From NCBI GenBank assembly GCA_002030015.1, contig LQBH01000002.1:84396-126806 (forward strand): a stretch of 42,411 nucleotides of DNA, read 5' to 3'. The notes beneath the pieces were generated by a model, which did not search any database, was not told the DNA's origin, and saw only the letters and a list, made by a program, of their open reading frames with translations. Position numbers and translations under genes: made by a program. Positions 1-9,023 of the stretch are shown here, one piece after another. The stretch's first letter is position 1; every line of letters begins with the position of its first letter. The stretch is from a delta proteobacterium MLS_D (GTDB lineage: Bacteria; Desulfobacterota; Syntrophia; Syntrophales; UBA2210).

Positions 1-853
1 TGACGCCGTGGCCTCACTGTGCGATGTTGTTTTTCTCGCCGTTCCTCATGGAGAAGCGATGGATGCGGCTTCTCGCTTTGTCGAAGCGGGGAAACGGGTG
101 ATCGATCTGAGCGCCGATTTCCGGTTGCACGATCCCGAGATCTATGAAGCATGGTACGTGCGGCACCGGGTTCCGGAACTTCTGCCCGAGGCCGTCTACG
201 GTCTTCCCGAGTTATACCGGGAACGCATATCTGAAGCCCGACTCGTAGCGAATCCCGGCTGCTATCCCACCGGTGTCATTCTGGGCCTCGCGCCGCTTTT
301 GCGGGGCGGGTTCATTGATCCCGGATCCATCATCATAGACGCGAAATCGGGAACAAGCGGCGCCGGAAGAGAGGTGAACGTCGCTTCTCTCTTCTGCGAA
401 GTAAACGAGGGGTTCAAGGCCTACAAAGTTGGTACTCACCGTCACACGCCCGAGATGGAACAGGAACTCTCCCTTCTTGCCGGCAGTGATATCACGGTGC
501 TGTTCACGCCGCATCTCGTACCGGCGAACCGGGGCATACTGAGTACCATGTACGGAACGCCCGGTAGGGAAGCTGATTCGGATCTTCTGTTGGAAACATA
601 CCGGGAATTTTACAAGGGTGAACCCTTCGTCAGAATCTGCGAAAAAGGTGTTTTCCCCAACATCTCGGCGGTCAAAGGTTCGAACTTCTGCGATATAGGA
701 GTTACCGTAGATGAGCGGACAGGCCGCGTTCTGGTCGTAGCGGCAATCGACAACCTTGTAAAGGGGGCCGCCGGCCAGGCGATTCAGAACATGAACTTGA
801 TGATGAAACTGCCGGAAGACGCCGGATTAAACCTGGTGCCCCTGTTTCCCTGA
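1..853 (+). CDS. argC: N-acetyl-gamma-glutamyl-phosphate reductase, 5'-truncated by window edge
   Basis: ArgC reduces N-acetyl-glutamyl-phosphate to the semialdehyde with NADPH in arginine biosynthesis, in the cytoplasm. The reading frame is open to the first base, in frame with base 2, so the gene begins outside the window; the GTG at 8 is internal. About 283 residues are present of a family length near 345, so roughly 60 N-terminal residues (the start of the NADPH-binding Rossmann fold) are missing. The catalytic cysteine lies in [10 protein letters not shown]. Other family signatures are [15 protein letters not shown], the HRHTPEM segment and [15 protein letters not shown] near the C-terminus. 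The stop TGA is at 851-853. No other arg gene is in the window. The identity is secure; only the start is unseen. Confidence 0.95.
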   Translation, partial: DAVASLCDVVFLAVPHGEAMDAASRFVEAGKRVIDLSADFRLHDPEIYEAWYVRHRVPELLPEAVYGLPELYRERISEARLVANPGCYPTGVILGLAPLLRGGFIDPGSIIIDAKSGTSGAGREVNVASLFCEVNEGFKAYKVGTHRHTPEMEQELSLLAGSDITVLFTPHLVPANRGILSTMYGTPGREADSDLLLETYREFYKGEPFVRICEKGVFPNISAVKGSNFCDIGVTVDERTGRVLVVAAIDNLVKGAAGQAIQNMNLMMKLPEDAGLNLVPLFP

Positions 854-885
854 TTTTCAAAGTGATGGTTCCGTATCGATTAAGA

Positions 886-909
886 GCACCCGGCGCAAAC
901 GGCCGGTGC
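886..909 (+). terminator. Possible weak hairpin after argC
   Basis: GCACC-C-GGC (886-894) can pair with GCC-GGTGC (902-909) with one bulged C and a loop of about seven bases. It sits between argC and cysS, but no T-run follows it, so it is at best a weak or Rho-assisted terminator. Confidence 0.25.
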
Positions 910-970
910 GTGTCGTCGCTCAGCCTGCATAGTTGCTGAACTATGTTTCACTGGTATTTTGGTGATTGTC

Positions 971-2455
971 ATGACATTGAAAATTTACAATACCCTGAAT
1001 AAGCGGAAAGAAGATTTCATACCCCTGGAGGAGGGGAAGGTTGGTTTCTACGTGTGCGGCATTACCGCGTATGATGTCTGCCACATCGGCCATGCCCGGT
1101 CGGCGATTGTTTTCGACGTCATCTATCGTTACCTCAAATACAGAGGATATGCCGTTACCTACGTCAAAAATTTCACCGACGTCGACGACAAGATTATTGA
1201 AAAGGCTTTGAAAGAAGGGGTTGATATCGGGACCATAGCCGATCGGTACATTCGGGAGCATAATGAAGACATGGACGCCCTCGGCGTAGCCCGCCCGACG
1301 GTCGCTCCCAGGGCGACGGAAAATATCAAAGGCATGATCAGGCTTATCGAGCGGCTCCTGGAGCGGGGTCTGGCTTACGTGGTCGACGGCGATGTCTTCT
1401 TTGCCGTCGAACGGTTCGAAGGGTACGGAAAACTTTCGGGGCGGACGCTCGACGAAATGATGGCCGGCGCACGCATCGAAGTGGACAAAAAAAAGAAAAA
1501 TCCTTATGACTTCGTGCTCTGGAAAGCCGCGAAGAAGGGAGAGCCCTGGTGGGATAGTCCCTGGGGCAGGGGACGTCCGGGGTGGCACATCGAATGTTCC
1601 GTCATGAGCCAGCGTTTCCTCGGCGAGACCTTTGATATACATGGCGGTGGTGAAGACCTTATCTTTCCCCACCATGAAAACGAAATCGCCCAGGCCGAGG
1701 GTGCGACGGGCAAACCCTTCGTCCGGTACTGGGTGCACAACGGGTTCGTCAAGATCAACAGCGAAAAAATGTCGAAGTCCCTGGGAAACGTTTTCACCGT
1801 CAAAGACATCCTGCGGCGGGTTCACCCCGACGTTGTTCGGCTGTTCATGCTGCGGAGTCACTATAAAAGCATTATCGATTTCTCCGAAGACGGGCTGCGG
1901 GACGCCCGGTCGGCAATGGAGCGGTTTTATACGACGCTGGAAACGGTGAACAAGCTGCTCGCAGGCGGTGGTGACTTTGATGATTTTTCCGGGAAAGATC
2001 TGTCCGGCGAAGACGAGGCGTTTTTCAGGAATGTTGAATCCCTGCCGGAACGTTTTGTCGACGCCATGGACGACGATTTCAACACGGCCCGGGCCATCGG
2101 GTATGTATTCGAAACCCTTCGCCGGCTCAACACCTATATTTCGGACAACGAGGACCGCTCACGGGAGCGTGCCTTCCTCTTCGCGCTTGACACGGCAAAA
2201 AAACGGCTGCGGGAGACAGGCAAAGTGCTGGGTCTGTTTCTGGCGGATCCCTCCGAGTATTTCAGGCTCGACAGGGACCGGGAACTGCGCAGAAAGAACC
2301 TGACGGAAGAGGAAATCGATGCCCTCGTTGAGGAAAGGAACCGGGCGCGCCGTGAGCGCGACTGGGAAAAGGCCGACGCGATCAGGGACAGGCTTCGCGA
2401 GCGGGGTGTACTCGTCAGGGACAGTTCCGGGAGCAGTTCCTGGACGGTCCAGTAA
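971..2455 (+). CDS. cysS: Cysteinyl-tRNA synthetase
   Basis: This cytoplasmic class I aminoacyl-tRNA synthetase charges tRNA-Cys. The HIGH signature is at residues 38-41 (CHIGHARS) and the KMSKS loop is in NSEKMSKSLGN, near residue 270. Zinc ligands expected for CysRS are visible: Cys29 in YVCGIT, the Cys of IECSVMS, and the HHENE segment. The 494-residue length is usual for bacterial CysRS. The frame is open to a TTG at 959, but I chose the ATG at 971 because MTLKIYNTL is the family's normal N-terminus. No strong ribosome binding site precedes it. It is a single gene with 117 bases before it and 311 after. Confidence 0.97.
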   Translation: MTLKIYNTLNKRKEDFIPLEEGKVGFYVCGITAYDVCHIGHARSAIVFDVIYRYLKYRGYAVTYVKNFTDVDDKIIEKALKEGVDIGTIADRYIREHNEDMDALGVARPTVAPRATENIKGMIRLIERLLERGLAYVVDGDVFFAVERFEGYGKLSGRTLDEMMAGARIEVDKKKKNPYDFVLWKAAKKGEPWWDSPWGRGRPGWHIECSVMSQRFLGETFDIHGGGEDLIFPHHENEIAQAEGATGKPFVRYWVHNGFVKINSEKMSKSLGNVFTVKDILRRVHPDVVRLFMLRSHYKSIIDFSEDGLRDARSAMERFYTTLETVNKLLAGGGDFDDFSGKDLSGEDEAFFRNVESLPERFVDAMDDDFNTARAIGYVFETLRRLNTYISDNEDRSRERAFLFALDTAKKRLRETGKVLGLFLADPSEYFRLDRDRELRRKNLTEEEIDALVEERNRARRERDWEKADAIRDRLRERGVLVRDSSGSSSWTVQ

Positions 2456-2766
2456 CGCCGGTTCGGTGACGAAACCTTAAAGTTGGAGCACTTCGTCGCA
2501 GCAGGTTTCGACAAACTGCATGTGTCGGAAATACATTCTTTCCCTGCATAGAGCCGGAATTCCGTTCCGGTGCCCGGCTTCGGTTTCCATAGTGTCGTTC
2601 AGCTTTTTTGCCGCCGCCGATACCAAAATAACATTTGACATCCACGCCTTTTATCAGATAGGTAAGCAACCAGTAAGTGCCGTCAGAACCAGTAATATCA
2701 AACAGTTGCCTTACACTGACCGTAAAATTCCGCGCAGGGCGAACAAAACGCTGAGGATCTTGTGGC
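2456..2766. other. Intergenic region with one promoter-like site
   Basis: No convincing gene lies here. An open frame from 2520 has no recognisable protein features. A TTGACA at 2635-2640 is followed after 17 bases by a poor -10 match (ATAGGT, 2658-2663) and could be the promoter of the downstream transporter. No terminator for cysS was seen. Confidence 0.4.
2635..2663 (+). promoter_or_regulatory. Candidate promoter of the Na/Pi cotransporter gene
   Basis: The -35 box TTGACA is a perfect consensus. The spacing to ATAGGT is 17 bases, but the -10 box matches poorly. It lies about 100 bases upstream of the ATG at 2767. Position and the -35 box are its only support. Confidence 0.3.
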
Positions 2767-4374
2767 ATGTATGCTGAAGTGATAGCGGGCGTTATCGGGG
2801 GGTTGGGGCTCTTCCTGTTCGGCATCCACCTCATGAGCAATTCCCTGAAGACGCTGTCGCTGGGACTGCTGCGGGATCTCCTCGGTAAAATAACCTCTAA
2901 CCGGATAAAATCGGTTTTCCTCGGAATCGTCGTAACGTCACTCGTACAGAGTTCGAGCGCCACCTCAGTCATTCTCATCGGGTTTCTCAATGCGGGTGTC
3001 CTGACCTTGACCGCCGCCCTGCCCGTTATCTTCGGGGCAAACATCGGTACCACGGTCACGGCCCAGCTGATCGCCTTCAAGTTGACGAAATCAGCCCTGC
3101 TCTTCGTTTTCGTCGGGGCCATGGTGCATTTGTTCGCCGTGAAGGAAAAGACCCGGAACAAGGGTCTGGCGGTACTTGGTTTCGGCATTCTTTTCCTGGG
3201 ACTTGCGATGATGGGGTCGGCCGTCAAACCGCTCGCGGCAAACGAAGCCGTGATCAGTTTGTTGCTCAAATTCGGCGCCTATCCTCTCCTGGGAGTGGCA
3301 ACAGGAGTGGTCCTGACGGTTTTCCTGCAGAGCAGCAGCACCACCATCGGCATGGTCATAGCCTTTGCATCGGCGGGACTACTCGATCTTCCGTCCTCGG
3401 TGTACCTGGTCCTGGGAGATAATATCGGTACCTGTGTTACGGCGCTCGTGGCCAGTATCGGCGGAAGAAGGTCAAGCAGGAGGCTGGCTTTTGGACACGT
3501 CCTGTTTAATATTATCGGAACGGCGATCGTACTGCCCTTTATTCCACTTTATCTTCACTACGTGCCCATGCTTTCCGGCGACATCGCCCGCCAGATCGCA
3601 AATACGCACACCATATTCAACATCTTCAACACCATTGTGCTGCTTCCCTTCGTTCCCCTTTTCGTGAAATTCCTGGAACGGGTCGTCCCGGGGCGGGATT
3701 ATGAAAAAAAGGAAGGCGGATATCTGGAGGCCCACCTGCTTACAACGCCGGACCTGGCGATACGCGCCGCTCTCAGGGAATTATCGGTTATGGTGACCGT
3801 CTGTCAGGAAATGCTGGAAAAAGTCAGGCGGTGCACTGAAGATTACAATCACAAGCTGAAAAACGAAATAACCGTTGACGAGAACAGCGTCGACGATATG
3901 CAGAAAAAAATAACCACCTACCTTGCTGAAATCACTCAGGCCGGTCTGACCGAAAAGCAGCGACGCCTTGTGCCCGCCATACTGCACAGCGTAAACGACG
4001 TGGAGAAGGTGGGCGATTATTGCGAAGATATCGCCAAGCTTTCGCAGCGCCTGTACGAAAACAACCTGTCCTTTTCGCCGCAGGCGCAGGCAGAAATGGG
4101 ACGGCTTTTTGACAAGACCGAAGCGCTTATGAAACATGCGAAACAGGCAATGGATTACAATGATGAAAAAGCCGCCCTCATCAGCCTGAATATCGAGGAG
4201 GAGATAGACGTTCTCGTCGATCAGTACAAGCTGAACCATCTTAAACGCCTGGAGGAAGGTTCCTGTTTCAGCAACGCGGGACTTGTTTTTTCCGACATTC
4301 TTACCGATATTGAACGTATGAATGATCACTTGTGTAATATCACCAAAGGTGTTCTGCACCGGGGAAAACGGTAA
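2767..4374 (+). CDS. Na+/phosphate cotransporter family protein with PhoU-like C-terminal domain
   Basis: This is an inner-membrane transporter of the Na/Pi cotransporter II (NptA/YjbB) family. The N-terminal ~310 residues hold the two inverted family repeats, each with its signature: VQSSSATSVILIG near residue 60 and LQSSSTTIGMVIA near residue 185, plus GANIGTTVTAQ and GDNIGTCVTAL. Hydrophobic segments alternate throughout this half. Residues ~330-535 are hydrophilic, helical and PhoU-like (HSVNDVEKVGDYCEDIAKLS), the arrangement seen in bacterial members. The length of 535 fits. The gene stands alone with its own possible promoter and is not next to pho genes. Import versus export of phosphate cannot be told from the sequence. 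Confidence 0.9.
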   Translation: MYAEVIAGVIGGLGLFLFGIHLMSNSLKTLSLGLLRDLLGKITSNRIKSVFLGIVVTSLVQSSSATSVILIGFLNAGVLTLTAALPVIFGANIGTTVTAQLIAFKLTKSALLFVFVGAMVHLFAVKEKTRNKGLAVLGFGILFLGLAMMGSAVKPLAANEAVISLLLKFGAYPLLGVATGVVLTVFLQSSSTTIGMVIAFASAGLLDLPSSVYLVLGDNIGTCVTALVASIGGRRSSRRLAFGHVLFNIIGTAIVLPFIPLYLHYVPMLSGDIARQIANTHTIFNIFNTIVLLPFVPLFVKFLERVVPGRDYEKKEGGYLEAHLLTTPDLAIRAALRELSVMVTVCQEMLEKVRRCTEDYNHKLKNEITVDENSVDDMQKKITTYLAEITQAGLTEKQRRLVPAILHSVNDVEKVGDYCEDIAKLSQRLYENNLSFSPQAQAEMGRLFDKTEALMKHAKQAMDYNDEKAALISLNIEEEIDVLVDQYKLNHLKRLEEGSCFSNAGLVFSDILTDIERMNDHLCNITKGVLHRGKR

Positions 4375-4526
4375 GGTCCGCTCCCGGCACCGATGATTTC
4401 GGCAATCGGCCGTTACGCGATACATCGGTCGTAGAAGCAAAGTGCCGGTGTGGCCTCATGAAGCCCTTTTTCAGACGGTCTCGGAAAGGCATTCGGGATC
4501 GGTGACCCAGTATAAAGGATTCCGTC

Positions 4527-5699
4527 ATGTCGCAGGAAAAAGCATCACCAGGCGGGTCAAAAAGGATGCCCTCGTCTATTGCCGTGAGTGAATCGACGCC
4601 GGGAACCGTAGTAGTGACGCCGGTGGGACGTTTTTCACTGGACGAAGCGGAACTTCTCGCGGCTGACCTGAACACTGCGGCCCGCGATTCGCAGACGTCG
4701 AAACTTGTTGTGGATCTCTCGAAGGTGTCTTACCTGGACAGCGCCGCCGCCCTGTCGATCAAGATGTTCGCCGGGGACATGGAGCAGAACGGGCGTCCAG
4801 TCATGCTGGTGGGCATGGGGGGCGAAGTGCGGCGGATCATGGACATGATCGATCCGCGAATCGTCGAAGATGTTTCTGTTTCACGCCTTTCACATCCGGA
4901 GCCGGTACCCGCCGGTGCCATTGAGGGGATCGGTGAGGCTGCCGTCACCACCGCCGGTTCGTTCAAAGGGCTCATGGTGTTTACCGGTGAACTCATTCGG
5001 GCGGTTCTTCATTCACTGTTTCATCCACGCGACATCAGGTGGGATGACGTTGCCGGCAACATGAGGCGTGTGGGAGTCCAGGGTCTTCCGATCGTCGGGT
5101 TGATCAGCCTGCTCGTTGGACTTATCATCGCTTTCATGTCGTCGCTGCAGTTAAAGCCGCTGGGAGGAGACATCTTTGTGGCGGCACTGGTGGGAATCGC
5201 CATGGTCAAGGAACTGGCGCCCCTCATGACGGCGATAATCGTGGCGGGTCGTTCCGGCTCGGCCTTTGCGGCGGAAATCGGTACGATGGTGGTCAACGAG
5301 GAAGTGGACGCCCTTGCGATTATGGGATTCGATCCGGTGAGGTTCCTGGTGATTCCCCGAGTGGCGGCGGCCCTCATCGTTGTTCCGTTACTGACGCTGT
5401 ACGCTGATTTTTTCGGTCTGCTGGGCGGACTGCTTGTGGGAATGCTCGGTCTTGATCTGACGTTCATCACGTACATCGATCAGACGGGAAGCAACATTGC
5501 CTTGTCCGACGTAACCACAGGGCTTGTCAAGTCGGTTGTTTTCGCCGTGATTGTCTCGGGCATAGGTTGTTACCATGGCATGAGGGTGACGCGGGGTGCG
5601 GAAGGTGTCGGCAGGGCCACCACCGCAGCCGTCGTATCGGCCATTTTTTTTATTGTTCTCGCCGATTCAATTTTTGCCGTCGTTTTGCACTATCTGTGA
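4527..5699 (+). CDS. mlaE: Mla-type ABC transporter permease (MlaE) with N-terminal STAS domain
   Basis: This is the permease of a phospholipid transport system between inner and outer membrane. Residues ~20-115 form a STAS domain (GRFSLDEAELLAADLN, LVVDLSKVSYLDSAAALSI), equivalent to the separate MlaB subunit of E. coli. Residues ~145-390 are the MlaE permease, with family motifs around VGLIIAFMSSLQLKPLG, APLMTAIIVAGRSGSAFAAEIGTM and EEVDALAIMGFDPVRFLVIPR, and about five membrane segments. The 390-residue length reflects the fusion; plain MlaE is near 260. A ribosome binding site (AAAGGA) precedes the ATG. It heads an operon with mlaF, mlaD and an auxiliary lipoprotein; gaps within the operon are 3 to 42 bases. 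Confidence 0.93.
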   Translation: MSQEKASPGGSKRMPSSIAVSESTPGTVVVTPVGRFSLDEAELLAADLNTAARDSQTSKLVVDLSKVSYLDSAAALSIKMFAGDMEQNGRPVMLVGMGGEVRRIMDMIDPRIVEDVSVSRLSHPEPVPAGAIEGIGEAAVTTAGSFKGLMVFTGELIRAVLHSLFHPRDIRWDDVAGNMRRVGVQGLPIVGLISLLVGLIIAFMSSLQLKPLGGDIFVAALVGIAMVKELAPLMTAIIVAGRSGSAFAAEIGTMVVNEEVDALAIMGFDPVRFLVIPRVAAALIVVPLLTLYADFFGLLGGLLVGMLGLDLTFITYIDQTGSNIALSDVTTGLVKSVVFAVIVSGIGCYHGMRVTRGAEGVGRATTAAVVSAIFFIVLADSIFAVVLHYL

Positions 5700-5741
5700 C
5701 CTAAACGAGGATCTCCATATCAGGCACGACGGAGTGAAACC

Positions 5742-6515
5742 ATGCAGGATCATGAAAAACGGGACGATCGCGAAGTCGTTATCAGTGTAGAAGGTATGAC
5801 AGCCCGACTCGAGGGCAACACCATTCTGGAGGGAATTACCTTCAAGGTATTCCGGGGCGAGATTTTATTTATTGTCGGAAGGAGCGGGTCGGGCAAGACG
5901 GTACTCATGAAACACATGATCGGTCTGTTCAGGCCGGCGGAAGGTCGTGTTCTGATCAACGGCGTCGACGTTCACGGCGCGGGAGAGAGTGATTGGGCGG
6001 CCGTCAGGCGCCGAATAGGGGTGCTGTTCCAGGCCGGCGGCCTGCTGGGTTCCATGACCCTGGGTGACAACATGGCTTTGCCGCTGGAAAAGCGGTCCAA
6101 TCTGTCGGATAGCTTGAAAAAATCCATTATACGCATGAAACTCGGTATGGTCGGTCTTGCCGATACCGAACACCTGCTGCCGGCGGAACTGTCAGGAGGT
6201 ATGAAAAAGCGTGCCGGCCTGGCGCGGGCCATGGTAATGGACCCGGAAATATTGTTTTTCGACGAACCGTCGGCGGGGCTCGATCCCGTCACGTCGGTCG
6301 GCCTTGATGACACCATCGCCGGCATCAACCAGGGGATGGACACGACGATGGTCATCGTCAGCCACGAGCTTCCGTCGATTTTCAAAATCGGTCACCGAAT
6401 GATCATGCTCGACGGGCAACAAAAGGGTATAATCGCCGACGGGGATCCGCATTTCCTGCAAGGGGAATCCCGCGATGAACGGGTCGTGAATTTTCTGAAC
6501 AGGCGGGACGCCTGA
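5742..6515 (+). CDS. mlaF: Mla-type ABC transporter ATP-binding protein (MlaF)
   Basis: This is the cytoplasmic ATPase driving the MlaE permease. The Walker A motif is GRSGSGKT at residues 46-53. The ABC signature is LSGGM near residue 150, followed by Walker B ILFFDEPSAGLDP and the switch histidine in IVSHEL. The 257-residue length is normal for MlaF. The ATG at 5742 lies 42 bases after mlaE. The C-terminal segment DERVVNFLNRR resembles the short tail of MlaF proteins. The neighbours mlaE and mlaD confirm the assignment. Confidence 0.95.
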   Translation: MQDHEKRDDREVVISVEGMTARLEGNTILEGITFKVFRGEILFIVGRSGSGKTVLMKHMIGLFRPAEGRVLINGVDVHGAGESDWAAVRRRIGVLFQAGGLLGSMTLGDNMALPLEKRSNLSDSLKKSIIRMKLGMVGLADTEHLLPAELSGGMKKRAGLARAMVMDPEILFFDEPSAGLDPVTSVGLDDTIAGINQGMDTTMVIVSHELPSIFKIGHRMIMLDGQQKGIIADGDPHFLQGESRDERVVNFLNRRDA

Positions 6516-6537
6516 GCGTATCCGGAAGGGAGCAACC

Positions 6538-7509
6538 ATGACGAAGGACAGGGACGGGTCGAATTTCACAATCGGCCTTTTCGTAATCATCGGACTTCTT
6601 ATCGGAATTACCGCTGTGATCTGGCTGGGAGTGTCGGATTATTTCGCCGCCGGAACACGGTACGTCACCTATTTCGACGAATCCGTACAGGGACTTTCCG
6701 CTGATTCCTCCGTTAAATACCGCGGCGTGACAGTGGGCCGCGTGGAACAGATCAACATCGCGCCGGACAACAGGTACATCGAGGTGGTGATGAAAATCGA
6801 CGTCGGCGAGGATCTGCATCATTCGACGGTTGCCCAGCTCAAGCCGGTGGGCATTACGGGGATGGTGTTCGTGGAACTGAACCTGCGGGATCCGGACGAA
6901 ACCCTGCCGGTGCAGGAACTTTCATTCGAACCCGGCTACCCCGTCATCCCTTCCCGGCCGTCGGGTATCAGCGAAGTATTCGCGCGGATTCACCTGATGG
7001 CGGACAAGATCCTTGAGATTGATTTCAAGGGTATAACAGATGAAATACGATCGGCGGCACGGGCCCTGCGGTTAACCTTGAGTAATCCCGCCATCGAGGA
7101 TATCATGAAAAACCTTGATACAACTGCGGTTCGCCTTGAAGAAACCTTGACCAGGGTACATCAAATAATGGACGATGAAGAACTGGAGGAGGTCATCAGG
7201 GACATGCGAGAAACCCTCGCGGAAGGAAAGGCATTCCTTGCCGCGGCGGGCGAAGCGGTCAGGGAAGCGGATTTGCCCGGAACCTCGCGGCAGATAGCCG
7301 AGCTTGCGGAGCGCCTCGAAGAGAGAATCGACAAGGCCGTAGACAGTATAGACAACGCGGCCCGGCTCTCGACGCTTGAAATCAGGGACGCCGGTTCGCA
7401 GTTCCGACGGACGGTGCGAAGCATCGAGGAACTCTCTGAACGATTATATCTCAGTCCCTCGGATCTCATTTTTGGCGGTCCTCCCCCGCGGGATGAAGAA
7501 GGAGAGTGA
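6538..7509 (+). CDS. mlaD: MCE/MlaD-family lipid transport protein
   Basis: This is the periplasmic, membrane-anchored lipid-binding subunit of the Mla transporter. A single N-terminal transmembrane anchor covers about residues 10-33 (FTIGLFVIIGLLIGITAVIWLG). The MCE domain follows at ~38-120, with the typical YFDESVQGLSADSSVKYRGV and GRVEQI sequences. The remaining ~190 residues are helical and probably coiled coil, including long charged heptad-like stretches (LEETLTRVHQIMDDEELEEV). The 323-residue length is long compared with E. coli MlaD (~180) but common for MCE proteins with helical tails. A GGGAG ribosome binding site precedes the ATG. Confidence 0.93.
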   Translation: MTKDRDGSNFTIGLFVIIGLLIGITAVIWLGVSDYFAAGTRYVTYFDESVQGLSADSSVKYRGVTVGRVEQINIAPDNRYIEVVMKIDVGEDLHHSTVAQLKPVGITGMVFVELNLRDPDETLPVQELSFEPGYPVIPSRPSGISEVFARIHLMADKILEIDFKGITDEIRSAARALRLTLSNPAIEDIMKNLDTTAVRLEETLTRVHQIMDDEELEEVIRDMRETLAEGKAFLAAAGEAVREADLPGTSRQIAELAERLEERIDKAVDSIDNAARLSTLEIRDAGSQFRRTVRSIEELSERLYLSPSDLIFGGPPPRDEEGE

Positions 7510-7512
7510 CCC

Positions 7513-8190
7513 GTGAAACGATGTTTGATGAGCGAGAGTATGCGTCGACGGGAAGCGCGCATTCGAGCCGGCGCGGTGTTCATTCTCGGATGGCTGCTTG
7601 TGACGGGATGCGCGGGCGGTGGCGCGACGCCGCCGGACGTCACGCGATACGTGCTGGAATCACCGCGTTCCCTCGAAGAAATGAAAGAGGAAGTACCCTG
7701 CAGCCGGGGCACGATTACCGTCAGACGCTTTTCGTCGGCGGAAGCGTGCAACGGAACCGCCATGCTTTACAGCCGCGGGTCCGGCGAACAGGGAGCGTAT
7801 CGGTATCATCGCTGGTGGAATACTCCCGCCGAAATGGTCACCGATTTTCTCATGAAAGAATTGTCGCGGTCAGGGCTGTTCACCGCGGTTTTTACTGCAT
7901 ACACCAGCGAGAGGAGCCGGTATCAACTTGAAGGCCGGGTAACGGACTGTATCGAGATTATCGATGCCGACGGGCGAAGGGTTGTACTTGGGTTTACCGT
8001 TGCCCTCCTTGATGTCAAGGGGGATCGTTTACGCGGCCGGCTGGTTTTCCAGAAGAACTACCGTGCTGAAAAAGCCTGTAGACCTGAAACCCCGGCCGGA
8101 TTCGCGCGGGTTGCGGGTGATATAATGGGCGAACTTTCGAAAAAATTGATCAGTGACATAACGGACGCGATCGAACAGGACCGCGAATAA
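7513..8190 (+). CDS. ABC-type transport auxiliary lipoprotein
   Basis: This is a probable outer-membrane or periplasmic lipoprotein accessory to the Mla/MCE transporter, similar to the PqiC/DUF330 type. It has a lipoprotein signal peptide with lipobox LVTGC at about residues 31-35, after a hydrophobic stretch (AGAVFILGWLL). The mature part contains the family's YVLESPRS start and a WWNTPAEMVTDFLMKEL segment resembling the usual W..PP..ML..AL region. The GTG at 7513 was chosen because AAGGAG (near 7500) stands 8 bases upstream; ATGs at 7528 and 7540 are alternatives. It starts 3 bases after mlaD stops. Its position as the last gene of the transporter set supports the role. Confidence 0.8.
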   Translation: MKRCLMSESMRRREARIRAGAVFILGWLLVTGCAGGGATPPDVTRYVLESPRSLEEMKEEVPCSRGTITVRRFSSAEACNGTAMLYSRGSGEQGAYRYHRWWNTPAEMVTDFLMKELSRSGLFTAVFTAYTSERSRYQLEGRVTDCIEIIDADGRRVVLGFTVALLDVKGDRLRGRLVFQKNYRAEKACRPETPAGFARVAGDIMGELSKKLISDITDAIEQDRE

Positions 8191-8226
8191 GTGCGCGACG
8201 ACGCGTCAGGGAAGGAGAAACGTGCT

Positions 8227-8913
8227 GTGGAAAACCGCCCGCCGGTGACGGTTACGGTATCGAGGCAGATGGGAAGCGGTGGTACCTACATAGGGTATCT
8301 GCTTGCCAAGGAACTGGGTTTCAGATACCTGGATCGGGAAATTCTAAAGGAAGCGGCCAGATACCTGGGTACAGGCGTGTCCTGGGTGGAACCGTACGAT
8401 GAAAAATCTCCGGGTATCGTTGAGAACATCATCAGGGCTTTTTCGTTCGGAACGCCGGAAATGGGACCCGCAATGCCTCCTCCTCTTCCCGTCTACGAGA
8501 AAGACCTCTTTGCAACCGAGTGCAAGGTCATGAATGAAATAGCCAGGCGGAACAGCGCCGTCATCGTGGGACGGGGTGGATTCTGGGCGCTCAGGGACCG
8601 GCCCGGCACCCTCAATGTCTACGTACATGCCCCTCCGGAGATGCGGATTCAAAGAATAAAGAGAGTCTGGAAAGTTTCCGGATACGATCGGGCGCGGGAA
8701 ATGATAAAAGAGTCGGACCGTCGACGGGCGGCCTTCATACGCGACATGACCGGACTGCACTGGAGCGACGCTCGGAACTATCACATTACGTTCGACACCG
8801 GCCTGGTCGATCTCTCATCGTGTGTGTCGGCCCTCGTCAGGATAGTGGACAAGGTGACGCAGCGCCTTGATTCGGGGGACGATGTGCCGTCTCTTGCGGA
8901 CAACCTTTCCTGA
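8227..8913 (+). CDS. Cytidylate kinase-like family protein
   Basis: This is a cytoplasmic P-loop protein of the cytidylate-kinase-like group, which is distinct from Cmk. The N-terminal TVTVSRQMGSGGTYIG is the degenerate P-loop, followed by LAKELGFRYLDREIL. AVIVGRGGFWAL and the arginine-rich lid RIQRIKRVW also fit the family. The frame is open from a GTG at 8191, but the GTG at 8227 has AAGGAG at 8212-8217, nine bases upstream, so I place the start there (228 residues). The substrate is unknown for this family; a nucleotide kinase activity is inferred from the fold. It directly follows the Mla operon and may be co-transcribed. Confidence 0.75.
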   Translation: MENRPPVTVTVSRQMGSGGTYIGYLLAKELGFRYLDREILKEAARYLGTGVSWVEPYDEKSPGIVENIIRAFSFGTPEMGPAMPPPLPVYEKDLFATECKVMNEIARRNSAVIVGRGGFWALRDRPGTLNVYVHAPPEMRIQRIKRVWKVSGYDRAREMIKESDRRRAAFIRDMTGLHWSDARNYHITFDTGLVDLSSCVSALVRIVDKVTQRLDSGDDVPSLADNLS

Positions 8914-9023
8914 AGGGAAAATTCGTGCGCCGTTCCTTCCGGTACGTCGCTATGTGTTACTCAAGGAGGAACAACCGCGGAAAAGATTTCCGTTCCATGA
9001 TAACGGGAAGGTAAGGCGACCTT

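Noticed and set aside
941-1861. 306-codon minus-strand frame opposite cysS
   Set aside because: It lies wholly inside cysS on the other strand, has no family features, and arises from the high-GC codon pattern.
2520-2777. 85-codon frame between cysS and the Na/Pi transporter
   Set aside because: No ribosome binding site or protein features, and it runs into the transporter start in another frame.
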